Assembly: GCA_020052095.1 (NCBI GenBank)
Contig: JAGVPT010000217.1
Location: 1 to 49,992 of the forward strand
Length of the DNA: 49,992 bases
DNA from: Bacteroidota bacterium
GTDB lineage: Bacteria; Bacteroidota; Ignavibacteria; UBA10030; UBA8401
Reading direction: 5' to 3'
Position numbers and translations under genes: made by a program. Numbering within the stretch: position 1 is the stretch's first letter; the number at the start of each line of letters is the position of its first letter. This document shows, piece after piece, positions 17,298 through 26,297 of the stretch. The notes under the pieces are model-generated. The model was not told the origin of the DNA. It saw only the letters and a program-made list of their open reading frames with translations, and made no database searches.

Positions 17298-18350
17298 TTG
17301 ACTGTGACGATTTACGACATAGCGAGGGAAGCAAAAGTCGGGATAGGCACAGTTTCGCGGGTGTTTAACAATCATCCAAATGTCAAACCTAAGACGCGCG
17401 AAAAGATTCTGTCCGTAGCAAAACGGTTGAATTATCACCCGCATGCCTATGCGCAAGGTCTTGCTCGAAGACGAACGAATACGATCGCAGCAATTATCCC
17501 TTTTTTTACGAACTATTTCTTCGTTGAAATTCTCCAAGGAATCCAAGATAAAATCACGAACCTCGGATATGATCTTATTCTTTATGGGATTAACCATCCT
17601 CGAGAAATAGACGAATACTTGCGCAAGAGCGACCAGCGCGGGAGAGTTGATGGTATTTTGTTCTTCTCGTCAAAACTCCCGGAGTCGTTTGTCGAACGGT
17701 CACACGTCGACTCGAAACCGCTAATCCTCGTCGACGCATTCCATGAAAGATTTGATTCGCTTCATGTCGACAACTTCAAAGGTGCGATCGCTGCCACGAA
17801 CCATCTGATTCAACTGGGTCATACGAATATCGGAATGATTAATGCGAACCTCAACAACACGCCGGCGCGCGAGCGCAAGGATGGATTTGCCGATGCGCTG
17901 AAAGCGGGCGGCATCGAGTTGCGTCCCCAGAACATCGTTGAGACGAATGTTATCAAGAATGACGGTTACACGAGGGAAGCAGGATACAGTTCCATGAAAC
18001 AATTGCTCAACCTTGGAACGGACAGGCCGACTGCCGTCTTTATCGCGAGCGATGTGCAGGCAATCGGAGCGTTGAGTGCACTGCGCCAAGCCGGGCTGAG
18101 GGCGCCAGAAGACGTTGCGATCGTTGCATACGACGACATCGAACTCGCGGCACATTTTGGTTTGACGACCATGAGACAGCCCATGTATCGGATGGGTGAA
18201 CTTGCTGTGGAGAAACTATTCCAACGAATGGAGAATCCCGCCATGCCTCCGTCGCATGTCCATTTTGTCCCGACCCTTATTGTGCGCGGGAGTTGCGGCA
18301 TGAACAAAAATTATTCCCTTGCAGAAGAATTCCTGCAGACGAGCGACTAA
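17298..18350 (+). CDS. LacI-family transcriptional regulator (intact)
   Basis: About 350 aa: a LacI helix-turn-helix at the extreme N-terminus (TIYDIAREAKVGIGTVSRVFNNH), a hinge helix (RLNYHPHAYAQGLA), and a periplasmic-binding-protein-like effector domain (RRTNTIAAIIPFF ... ILVDAFHERFDSLHVDN ... AVFIASDVQAIGALSALRQAG ... TTMRQPMYRMGELAVEKL). It should repress or activate the glucan locus in response to a maltodextrin-type ligand, by analogy with MalR/MalI regulators. The start is uncertain. TTG at 17298 is taken because it aligns with a TTG in the decayed paralogue and lies downstream of the promoter; GTG at 17304 is the alternative. The ATG at 17256 overlaps the -10 region. Only 39 bp separate it from the receptor gene, so autoregulation and co-transcription are likely. 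Confidence 0.9.
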   Translation: MTVTIYDIAREAKVGIGTVSRVFNNHPNVKPKTREKILSVAKRLNYHPHAYAQGLARRRTNTIAAIIPFFTNYFFVEILQGIQDKITNLGYDLILYGINHPREIDEYLRKSDQRGRVDGILFFSSKLPESFVERSHVDSKPLILVDAFHERFDSLHVDNFKGAIAATNHLIQLGHTNIGMINANLNNTPARERKDGFADALKAGGIELRPQNIVETNVIKNDGYTREAGYSSMKQLLNLGTDRPTAVFIASDVQAIGALSALRQAGLRAPEDVAIVAYDDIELAAHFGLTTMRQPMYRMGELAVEKLFQRMENPAMPPSHVHFVPTLIVRGSCGMNKNYSLAEEFLQTSD

Positions 18351-18389
18351 GATTGTTTTCACTTGAGTACTAAATTCGGAGTTTCACAA

Positions 18390-21293
18390 ATGAAACTTGC
18401 GTACCATTGTGTGCTTGCGCTCCTCCTAGGAACATCAGCGCTCTTTTCCGGAACCACCGGAAAAATCGCCGGACAAATTATCGACGCAAAAACAAACGAG
18501 CCTCTCATTGGGGCGAACGTCGTCGTTTCGGGAACAACGATGGGTGGAGCGACTGACATCGACGGCAACTACTTCATCAACAATATTTCCCCCGGAACCT
18601 ATGCGCTCCGTGTCTCAGCCGTTGGCTACAACCCCGTTAATTATGACCAAATCAGAGTTAACATCGACCTGACGACGCATCTCGATGTCCAAATGTCCGA
18701 GACGGTGATCGATATTGGCAAGGAGGTCATCATCACGGCGGAACGGCAACTTGTGCAGAAGGATTTGACCTCGTCGACGGCCGTCGTAAACGGCGATGAC
18801 ATCAAGCAATTGCCGGTGACGGAAATATCGCAGGTGATCGGATTGCAAGCGGGGAATATCGGAGGAAGCATTCGCGGAGGGCGGAAAGGAGAAACCGCCT
18901 ACTGGATTGACGGCGTTCCCGTCACCGATGCATTCGATGGGAGCACTGTTGTCGATGTCAATCCCAATATGGTGCAGGAACTTCAGGTGCTGAGTGGTGC
19001 ATTCAATGCGGAATACGGACAGGCGATGTCGGGGATCGTCAATATCGCAACGCGGGAAGGCGCTGAAAAATATACAGGGAGCGTTACCGTGTACGGGGGA
19101 GATTATCTTACAGGTCACTCTAATGTTTTCCACTACACCGAGAAGTTTCATCCTCTCAACATCAGCAACATTGAAGGGAGCCTGAGTGGCCCGCTCGGGT
19201 CTAAAGACGTATCAGTGTTCCTAAACGCAAGGAATATCTACTTCGGAGGATATGAACGGGGAGAAAAGAAATTTAACCCGAGTGCCGTGACGGTTGTCCT
19301 GGACAACAACATGTATATCGTTGGTACCGATCCCGTGAAAGATTCGTTGCTCGTGGTGAGAAAGATTCCCCCGAGCAAGATCACGGATGTCGACACCCTC
19401 AAAAAGTATTTCGATCCGGCTTATAATGCAATGCGGGCTTCAAATGCAAACGGGGTCGGCAGTGGAGACGTGGTACCGATGAATTGGAACAAGAAGTTCT
19501 ACCTCCAGGGAAAACTTGCTCTTCGGATCCTCCCCGAGCTTAGGCTAAACATTACCGGTATCGCCGATAATGTTGACTCATATCCGTATGATGAATCCTT
19601 TACCTACAACCCCGACGGCAAAGGACTGGATCACCGGAAAAGTTACACTGGAATCCTCTCGTTGACCCATACGTTGAGTAACGCCACGTTTTATACATTG
19701 GGCTTGTCGGTCTTTTCGAAATCGTTCAGACACTATTTATATGAAGACGCCTCTGATCCGCGGTACACACATCCGGATCTTTTTCTTAGACTGAATTCGG
19801 TCAGCTGGGCGACCGGCGGCACGGACTTGAACCGGTACTATCGGTCCACGACGACGAAGCTGGGAAAATTGGACGTCAGCAGCCAGCTGAATAATTCGCA
19901 CCTAGTCAAGTATGGCGTGGAAGTCCGGACGCATCGGATGTTCCTTGAGGACATCAACCTTCGTCCCTCCATTACAGAAGCCAGTTTTACGCCCGGATAT
20001 TCGAGTCCGTTTATCACCACGCAAATACTCTCCGCCGATTCGTCGAATCAACACGACTATTATGTCCATTATCCATATGAAATCTCTGCGTATCTACAGG
20101 ACAAAATGGAATTCAAAGACCTGATCATCAACATCGGCGTGCGCTTCGACTACTTCCAACCGGATGGCAAAGTGCTTACCGACGATGAGGACCCGTCAAT
20201 TTATTTCCCCGCAAAAACAAGCAACCAGTTTTTCGACTACAATGGGAATGGAATCCAGGATACCAACGAGCCGAGCAAAACAGTAGCGGATCGGAGAAAA
20301 TATTGGACCAAGAAGGCGATGGCCAAGATGCAATTGAGTCCCCGATTTGGTGCATCGTTCCCGATCACCGATCGTGGTGTCATTCACTTCTCCTACGGTC
20401 ATTTCTTTCAGATCCCAAGTTTCGAACGACTGTATCAGAATCCTCGCTTCAAAGTCGGAACCGGGACAGGAAATGTTGACTTGAATGGCCAGCCGACAGG
20501 AAATGCAGATTTGAAACCAGAACAGACTGTCAACGGTGAAGTCGGCCTTCAACAACAGCTCACAGACGATCTGAGCCTCGACCTGACGGCCTACTTGCGC
20601 GACATTCGAAATCTCACAGGGACGGGGGCGGATCAGATCGGGGTGGGAGGCCCGCTGAGCGCTCGCCGGTACACAAAGTACATTAACCGCGATTTCGGTT
20701 TTGTTCGAGGATTTATCATTAGCCTGAATAAACGTTTCTCGCAGGGCCTCACAGTTAACGTTGATTACACTTTTCAGGTAGCCCGCGGCAGTGCCTCTGA
20801 CCCGAATGAAACGCGCAACAACATCGCCAGCAACAGGCTGCCGGAAGTCCAGTTGTCGTCCCTTGGATGGGATCAGCGACATACGCTCAACGCATTGGTT
20901 TCGTACTCCGGCGATTCGTACGGCGGCAGCATCATCGGCCAGTATGGAAGCGGACAACCGTATACGCCGACGATTTCGCGAGACGTTACCGTATTTTTGA
21001 CAAACAGCCAGACGAAGCCCACATTTCTAAATGTCGATGTCCGCCTCTACAAATCTTTCAAGTTTGAGGACCTCAGGTTCCTGGTCTTCTTGCGTGTGAA
21101 CAACGTCTTCGATACTCTGAACGAACTTGATGTCTTTGGTGATACCGGCACAGCCACGAAAACCTACGATGAGGATCGGGCGCGTCAGAGCGGTGTCCGG
21201 GAGTACGTAACGTCGATCACCGATTTCTACAACAATCCCAACAAATATTCCGAGCCGCGCCGCATTGAATTTGGAACCACGATTGAATTCTAA
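18390..21293 (+). CDS. TonB-dependent outer-membrane receptor (SusC-like), copy 2
   Basis: A 967-aa paralogue of the receptor at 4814, with signal peptide (MKLAYHCVLALLLGTSALFSG), carboxypeptidase-regulatory-like domain (GKIAGQIIDAKTNEPLIGANV, DIDGNY), plug (IRGGRKGETAYWIDGVPV, FNAEYGQAMSGIVNI) and a long barrel ending in RRIEFGTTIEF. The ATG at 18390 is chosen because GGAG lies 8 nt upstream and the signal peptide starts there. It is about 80 residues longer than copy 1, mainly in extracellular-loop-sized insertions, including a D-Y-N-G-N-G-I-Q-D calcium-like loop near residue 620. The coding DNA is clearly richer in G+C than copy 1. It is followed after 15 bp by the 1265-aa secreted protein. 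Expected substrate is an alpha-glucan oligosaccharide, from context. Confidence 0.92.
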   Translation: MKLAYHCVLALLLGTSALFSGTTGKIAGQIIDAKTNEPLIGANVVVSGTTMGGATDIDGNYFINNISPGTYALRVSAVGYNPVNYDQIRVNIDLTTHLDVQMSETVIDIGKEVIITAERQLVQKDLTSSTAVVNGDDIKQLPVTEISQVIGLQAGNIGGSIRGGRKGETAYWIDGVPVTDAFDGSTVVDVNPNMVQELQVLSGAFNAEYGQAMSGIVNIATREGAEKYTGSVTVYGGDYLTGHSNVFHYTEKFHPLNISNIEGSLSGPLGSKDVSVFLNARNIYFGGYERGEKKFNPSAVTVVLDNNMYIVGTDPVKDSLLVVRKIPPSKITDVDTLKKYFDPAYNAMRASNANGVGSGDVVPMNWNKKFYLQGKLALRILPELRLNITGIADNVDSYPYDESFTYNPDGKGLDHRKSYTGILSLTHTLSNATFYTLGLSVFSKSFRHYLYEDASDPRYTHPDLFLRLNSVSWATGGTDLNRYYRSTTTKLGKLDVSSQLNNSHLVKYGVEVRTHRMFLEDINLRPSITEASFTPGYSSPFITTQILSADSSNQHDYYVHYPYEISAYLQDKMEFKDLIINIGVRFDYFQPDGKVLTDDEDPSIYFPAKTSNQFFDYNGNGIQDTNEPSKTVADRRKYWTKKAMAKMQLSPRFGASFPITDRGVIHFSYGHFFQIPSFERLYQNPRFKVGTGTGNVDLNGQPTGNADLKPEQTVNGEVGLQQQLTDDLSLDLTAYLRDIRNLTGTGADQIGVGGPLSARRYTKYINRDFGFVRGFIISLNKRFSQGLTVNVDYTFQVARGSASDPNETRNNIASNRLPEVQLSSLGWDQRHTLNALVSYSGDSYGGSIIGQYGSGQPYTPTISRDVTVFLTNSQTKPTFLNVDVRLYKSFKFEDLRFLVFLRVNNVFDTLNELDVFGDTGTATKTYDEDRARQSGVREYVTSITDFYNNPNKYSEPRRIEFGTTIEF

Positions 21294-21308
21294 GAAGGAT
21301 ATTTTTGT

Positions 21309-24300
21309 ATGAAAAGATATTTATCAATTCTTCTCCTCGTTGCGCTCTTCACCGGCAGCCATACGAGCCTTCTCAAGGCGCAATCGGGGGCGACATACTA
21401 TCGCAGCGCCGTGATGGATGGTAACAGAGTGAAAACAGTGTTCGGCAATTGGGGCGTTATCGGTCAGCCGGTGGACAATCGACCCCGCGGCGCGTGGATT
21501 TACACGGCGAACGGATACCTCGGAGACGTGTCGCTATTTGTCGGGGCGGAAGTAAACGATGCCAAATCAAGTAACCCCATTTTTCATTCTGTCGCGACAT
21601 GTCCGGTTGCCCGCCCGGCACTGGCGCCTGATCAAGATCCGATCACCGGCGATCCGTGGACATTCATGCCGGTGAATGGATACTTCAATCCGAATGATAC
21701 CAAACAAAGCGTTGCGATGAGCACGGACAAGACGACCTGGCCTTCAGTGTGGCCCGACAAGTTATCCGATGCAACTGATCCGGGGTGGCCAAATTCCTGG
21801 AACGGTTACTTCGGCAAGCGCAAGAGCGCCGATCTTGAGACGTATTTTGTGATGGATGATAATAACGACAAGCGGTTCAACTTTGCCAACAACAACGGTG
21901 CAAAACACGCCTTCAAACCGGACGCAAATGACTCCTCTAGAAACGGTCTCGGATTGAACGTCACTGTCCGTGGGATGCAGTGGGGCGATTTTCTTGCGCA
22001 GGATAATATTTTTTGGTTGTACGAGATCACCAACACCGGAACAACAACCTACGACCGTGCAGTTTTTGGAATGATCGTCGGCACGCTGGTTGGGGTTACT
22101 GGGAACAATAGTTTCGGAGAGTATGACGATGATTGGTCATTCTATGATGCAAAAGAGAATATAACGTACACCGGCGACTATACCCGGGAAACTACACGCG
22201 ATCCTTTTTGGGTGAATCCGTACAATGTAGGAATGGTCGGGTACGCGTTTCTCGAGAGCCCGGGCAATCCGTTTGACGGCATCGACAACGACGGTGATGT
22301 CGATAAATTTGTGAAGAGTTCTCCGTATCCTCTGTTCACTTCCACTGATTTTGATTCTGTTTTGATCAGTGCGGGAAATCGCGTCATCCTCGTTGATAAT
22401 AATTTTAACCGGACGCAATTTACAGTTCCTGCAGTTGACAGTCTGAAAGTATGGAGTCGCGGCATGCAAGACAGCATTACCATACGTCCGGGTAAAACTA
22501 AATTATCGGAGGGGGGGCTCTACACCGACCCGCAGGGAGCCCGAAGAATTAATCCAAACGCATACGACGGCATCGACAACGATCTTGATGGAATCATCGA
22601 CGAAAACTACCAGGTTCATTTCCGTCAAATCAAATATCCAAAAGATGACCCGACGAAACCTCCTTTAATCGACATTTCGAGGCCCGTACGGCACTACAAT
22701 TACCTTACATCGACAACGCCGGATCCGTATTCGATGATCGATGAACGCCGGGATGATCTTCTGGACAACAACAGGAATTGGGATATCAAGTTTGACGATC
22801 TCGGCCGTGATGGTATCGCTGAGACGCACGATGCAGGGGAAGGCGATGCGGTTCCGACATCGGGATATCTGGTCGGGGGGACCGATACCGGTCTGCCGGG
22901 GGAAGCTCATATTGACAAGACGGACGTTGAAGAATCCGATCAGATCGGCTTGACAAGTTTCTTCTATTTTACTCCTGCAGGGCAAGTACCTCTCGCGAAT
23001 AAGGAGGAGTTGTGGAGAGAGTTGTCGCCCGGGTTCTTTGATGTGCCGACTTCCATTCAGAACAATAAACCTGTGAACGGTGAGGATGGTGACTTCATTT
23101 ACGGATCCGGGTATTTTCCCCTCGTCGCAAAAAAGACCGAACGATTTTCACTCGCCCTGGTGTATGGCGGAGGCAACGGCGGATCGCGTGACGATGATAT
23201 CAACGATCTTTTGAAGCACAAGATAATCGTGCAAAAGATCTATGATGCGAACTACCAATTTCCGACACCTCCGGATCCCGCGCCGACATTGAGCGCAGTG
23301 GCAGGCGACCGCAGCGTGCATCTCTACTGGGACAGAAAGTCGGAAGATTTCATCGACCCCGTGCTGCGCGAGAAGACGTTCGAAGGATACAAGATCTTTA
23401 AAGCAACGGATACCGATTTCAATGACGCGTTCGATGTGACGAATGCGCTCGGCGTGAAGAAAGGATATGCCGCCGCCTTCCAGGTCGACATTGTCGATAG
23501 CACATCCGGATTTTTCAGAGCACCGCAGGATATTTTCCAATCGGCGGAAGGATTCACATACTACCTTGGCAATAACACCGGACTAGTGCACGATACGACT
23601 GACTATGACGTGACGAACGGCCGCACCTACTATTACGTGATTATTGCATACACGAAAGGAAACGACTCGACGGGAATTTTCCCTGCGCAAAACAAATGGA
23701 AAATAGATTTCGATCAGTTTGGGAGAATCAGGAGTACCTCGCAAAATGTTGTGATCGTTGTTCCCGGGACGAAGATTCCAGGATATCATCCCGGGGTTGG
23801 CAAAGAGACTATCCAACCGATGACGACGGTAGCCACCGGAACAATTTCTTATAATGTCGTTGACCCCTCGAAGTTGACGGGTCATACGTACCTCGTCACG
23901 TTCAATGACACACGCGACAGCGGTAAATTTGTGGCGACTACCACGTTTTATACCGTCTTCGACAGCAATTATTTTTCGGACATGATCCTTCCTAATAGGG
24001 TGGATACAATCCCGATCAATCTGCCGCGGCAGAATATCGAGCCGTCAACTTTTGTTGTACGCACCTCAGGCGGAACGGTTGTTCCTGCGACCAAGTACAT
24101 TCTTCAAGCCACGCGCGGGACGTTGCGGGCGGCGCACCCCGGAGATCTCCGTTCGGATCCGTCGGTCGAGACGCAATACCGGATAACGTACCAATACTAC
24201 CCCGTCTATAGAAGTGCCTATATCAACGGCAGCAAATATGCGAAGGAGACGAAGGACACCGATATTTTCGATGGAGTCCAACTTGTTTTCAATAATGACT

Positions 24301-25106
24301 GGGTCATTCAACTGATTGATTCGATGTCGGGCTTTAACAGCGGGAGTCGGGCATATAGTTACACGTTTAGTGTGCAGGATGTTCCCTCTGTCGGATTGTA
24401 CGGTGCGAAGTATCCTTCTGACTATGACATCGTTTTTTACGATTCCAAGGTGGATACATCTTACGATTTTGGAGGTAATGCGTTGGCCATTCCCGTGAAT
24501 TTTAGAATATGGAATCGGACTGAAAAGAAATACTCCGTTTTTGTTCTTGATGATTTCGTTCCCGGAGATTCTTTGTTATCCTCTAAAGATCAATTATATA
24601 TCTTTGACAGAGACCAAAAGGATTCACTGCGTTATACGTGGTATATGTATTTCTTTTCAGCGAACGATACACTCTACAAGTTCCACAACGGCGACACATT
24701 GAAGATCCGAGTATCGAAATCATTTCGGAACGGAGATGTGTATGAGTTTACAACCAAGATCCCGAAGATCGCAACCGCATTGGGAGACACCGTGCTGAAT
24801 CAGATTCGGGTCGTGCCGAATCCATACGTCGTTCAATCAAAGCTCGAAGCACCGGTGACCCCGGGCGTGTTCGGACGGGGAGAGAGGAAAATAAATTTCA
24901 TCAACGTCCCCATGGGAGCTAAGATCTCGATCTTCACAGCGCGCGGCGATCACATCCGGACGATGTATCACGACGGATCGACCAGCGGCACGGTAAGCTG
25001 GGACGTGAAGACGAAAGAGAATCTTGACGTCGCATACGGAGTCTACTTCTATGTTGTAGAATCGTCAGCGGGACAACGGACAGGGAAAATAGCAGTTATC
25101 AAGTAG
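21309..25106 (+). CDS. Large secreted protein with Asp/Asn calcium-type loops, Fn3-like domain and T9SS-like tail, copy 2
   Basis: A 1265-aa paralogue of the protein at 7511, with a signal peptide (MKRYLSILLLVALFTGSH...LKAQ) and an AAGGAT ribosome site. Shared landmarks: TTWPSVWPDKLSDATDPGWP and WNGYFGK near 140-180; GNPFDGIDNDGDVDK near 320 and YDGIDNDLDGIIDENY near 420 (calcium-type loops); a GLPGEAHIDKTDVEESDQIG block; an Fn3-like SVHLYWDRKSE...FEGYKIFKA segment; and a C-terminal VVPNPYVVQSKLE...ISIFTARGDHIRTMYH...GVYFYVVES...GKIAVIK sorting-like domain. No catalytic motif is visible. The invariant position between the receptor and the PorV-like barrel in both loci argues that the three products work together. 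I do not recognise a named family. Confidence 0.85.
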   Translation: MKRYLSILLLVALFTGSHTSLLKAQSGATYYRSAVMDGNRVKTVFGNWGVIGQPVDNRPRGAWIYTANGYLGDVSLFVGAEVNDAKSSNPIFHSVATCPVARPALAPDQDPITGDPWTFMPVNGYFNPNDTKQSVAMSTDKTTWPSVWPDKLSDATDPGWPNSWNGYFGKRKSADLETYFVMDDNNDKRFNFANNNGAKHAFKPDANDSSRNGLGLNVTVRGMQWGDFLAQDNIFWLYEITNTGTTTYDRAVFGMIVGTLVGVTGNNSFGEYDDDWSFYDAKENITYTGDYTRETTRDPFWVNPYNVGMVGYAFLESPGNPFDGIDNDGDVDKFVKSSPYPLFTSTDFDSVLISAGNRVILVDNNFNRTQFTVPAVDSLKVWSRGMQDSITIRPGKTKLSEGGLYTDPQGARRINPNAYDGIDNDLDGIIDENYQVHFRQIKYPKDDPTKPPLIDISRPVRHYNYLTSTTPDPYSMIDERRDDLLDNNRNWDIKFDDLGRDGIAETHDAGEGDAVPTSGYLVGGTDTGLPGEAHIDKTDVEESDQIGLTSFFYFTPAGQVPLANKEELWRELSPGFFDVPTSIQNNKPVNGEDGDFIYGSGYFPLVAKKTERFSLALVYGGGNGGSRDDDINDLLKHKIIVQKIYDANYQFPTPPDPAPTLSAVAGDRSVHLYWDRKSEDFIDPVLREKTFEGYKIFKATDTDFNDAFDVTNALGVKKGYAAAFQVDIVDSTSGFFRAPQDIFQSAEGFTYYLGNNTGLVHDTTDYDVTNGRTYYYVIIAYTKGNDSTGIFPAQNKWKIDFDQFGRIRSTSQNVVIVVPGTKIPGYHPGVGKETIQPMTTVATGTISYNVVDPSKLTGHTYLVTFNDTRDSGKFVATTTFYTVFDSNYFSDMILPNRVDTIPINLPRQNIEPSTFVVRTSGGTVVPATKYILQATRGTLRAAHPGDLRSDPSVETQYRITYQYYPVYRSAYINGSKYAKETKDTDIFDGVQLVFNNDWVIQLIDSMSGFNSGSRAYSYTFSVQDVPSVGLYGAKYPSDYDIVFYDSKVDTSYDFGGNALAIPVNFRIWNRTEKKYSVFVLDDFVPGDSLLSSKDQLYIFDRDQKDSLRYTWYMYFFSANDTLYKFHNGDTLKIRVSKSFRNGDVYEFTTKIPKIATALGDTVLNQIRVVPNPYVVQSKLEAPVTPGVFGRGERKINFINVPMGAKISIFTARGDHIRTMYHDGSTSGTVSWDVKTKENLDVAYGVYFYVVESSAGQRTGKIAVIK

Positions 25107-25126
25107 CCAGACAGTACGGAGTCACT

Positions 25127-26149
25127 ATGGTTCGAGAGAGAATGAAAACGATTATCCTGGCGGTACTCGTTCTTTGCATTTCGCAATCGGGTATCGCTCA
25201 ATCCAAAGTCGGTACTTCTGCCGCCGCGTTTTTGGGAATAGCTGTTGGACCTCGGGCGGTCGGCCAAGGAGGGGCTTTTGTTGCAGTGGCGAACGATGCC
25301 TCTGCGCTCTATTGGAATCCCGGCGGGCTTTCCCGATACGGGAGGTCTGAGGTGATGTTCTCCCACACGAATTGGCTGGTCGGCACAAAATTTGATTGGG
25401 CCGGAGCGCTCATTAACTTGGACGGTACTAATGCTGTCGGAGTGAGTTTTACTCAATTGAGCTACGGCGATGAGCTTGTGACCACAGAGACATCTCAATT
25501 AGGGACCGGCGAGACCTGGTCGGCTTCGGATGTTGCCATTGGATTGACGTACGCGCGGAATCTCACTGATCGTTTTTCGATAGGCGGCACGGCAAAGTTC
25601 ATCCAACAGCGGATTTGGAATGAGACATCGAGCTCCGCGGCGGTCGACGTCGGACTTCTCTATTTTACTGATTTCAGCGGGCTGAAGATCGGTATGTGCA
25701 TATCGAATTATGGCGCCGATATGAGGCTCGACGGAAAAGATCTCTATCGTCCCATCGATGTGGATCCGGCCAACGCCGGAACGAACAAGACGATCGTCGC
25801 GCGTCTCAAAACAGATGATTGGCCGTTGCCTCTATTCTTTAGAGCTGGCGTGTCGATCGATGCCTTTAAAATGGAAGATCTCCGCTTTTCGATTGCAGCG
25901 GACGCCCTCCGCCCCAGTGACAATGCCGAGACGGTCAATGTTGGAGGTGAGCTGTCTTGGAATGAGATTCTGTTTATCCGCGCGGGGATGAAGTCGCTAT
26001 TTCTGGCGGACTCGCAGGAGGGGTTTACGCTCGGCGGCGGCGCACGATGGGATCTTACGAGCACCATGGGGTTAGGATTTGACTACAGTTATGAGGATTT
26101 CGGCCTGTTCGGCGGAATTCAGCAGTTTGCGCTCTCGATCACATTCTAA
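25127..26149 (+). CDS. PorV/UPF0164-like outer-membrane beta-barrel protein, copy 2
   Basis: A 340-aa protein, equal in length to copy 1, with signal peptide (MKTIILAVLVLCISQSGIAQ after a short basic start), the family block AAAFLGIAVGPRAVGQGGAF and DASALYWNPGG, a beta-rich body and a C-terminal aromatic residue (ALSITF). GGAG lies 6 nt before the ATG at 25127; ATG 25142 is a possible alternative. It follows the large secreted protein by 20 bp, so the three-gene order receptor, secreted protein, barrel is tightly packed here. The likely role is in export or anchoring of the preceding T9SS-like protein, by analogy with PorV; this is inference. Confidence 0.88.
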   Translation: MVRERMKTIILAVLVLCISQSGIAQSKVGTSAAAFLGIAVGPRAVGQGGAFVAVANDASALYWNPGGLSRYGRSEVMFSHTNWLVGTKFDWAGALINLDGTNAVGVSFTQLSYGDELVTTETSQLGTGETWSASDVAIGLTYARNLTDRFSIGGTAKFIQQRIWNETSSSAAVDVGLLYFTDFSGLKIGMCISNYGADMRLDGKDLYRPIDVDPANAGTNKTIVARLKTDDWPLPLFFRAGVSIDAFKMEDLRFSIAADALRPSDNAETVNVGGELSWNEILFIRAGMKSLFLADSQEGFTLGGGARWDLTSTMGLGFDYSYEDFGLFGGIQQFALSITF

Positions 26150-26297
26150 TTATTTTCTCTTTTGTTTAATTACATTATTTGGTAACTTATCGCATTGAAG
26201 GAGGTGGTATCCGGCGAGAGAAGGTTTGAGGTGGGGAACAACAGAACACTAATTCACCTAATCAATTAATTAACAAACCAATCATAGGAGTCATCTT

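Noticed and set aside
17061-17597. 178-codon minus-strand frame opposite lacI
   Set aside because: Shadow of the regulator; composition follows the sense gene and it has no recognisable domain.
20196-20957. 253-codon minus-strand frame inside the second receptor
   Set aside because: Antisense shadow of a strongly supported barrel-coding region.
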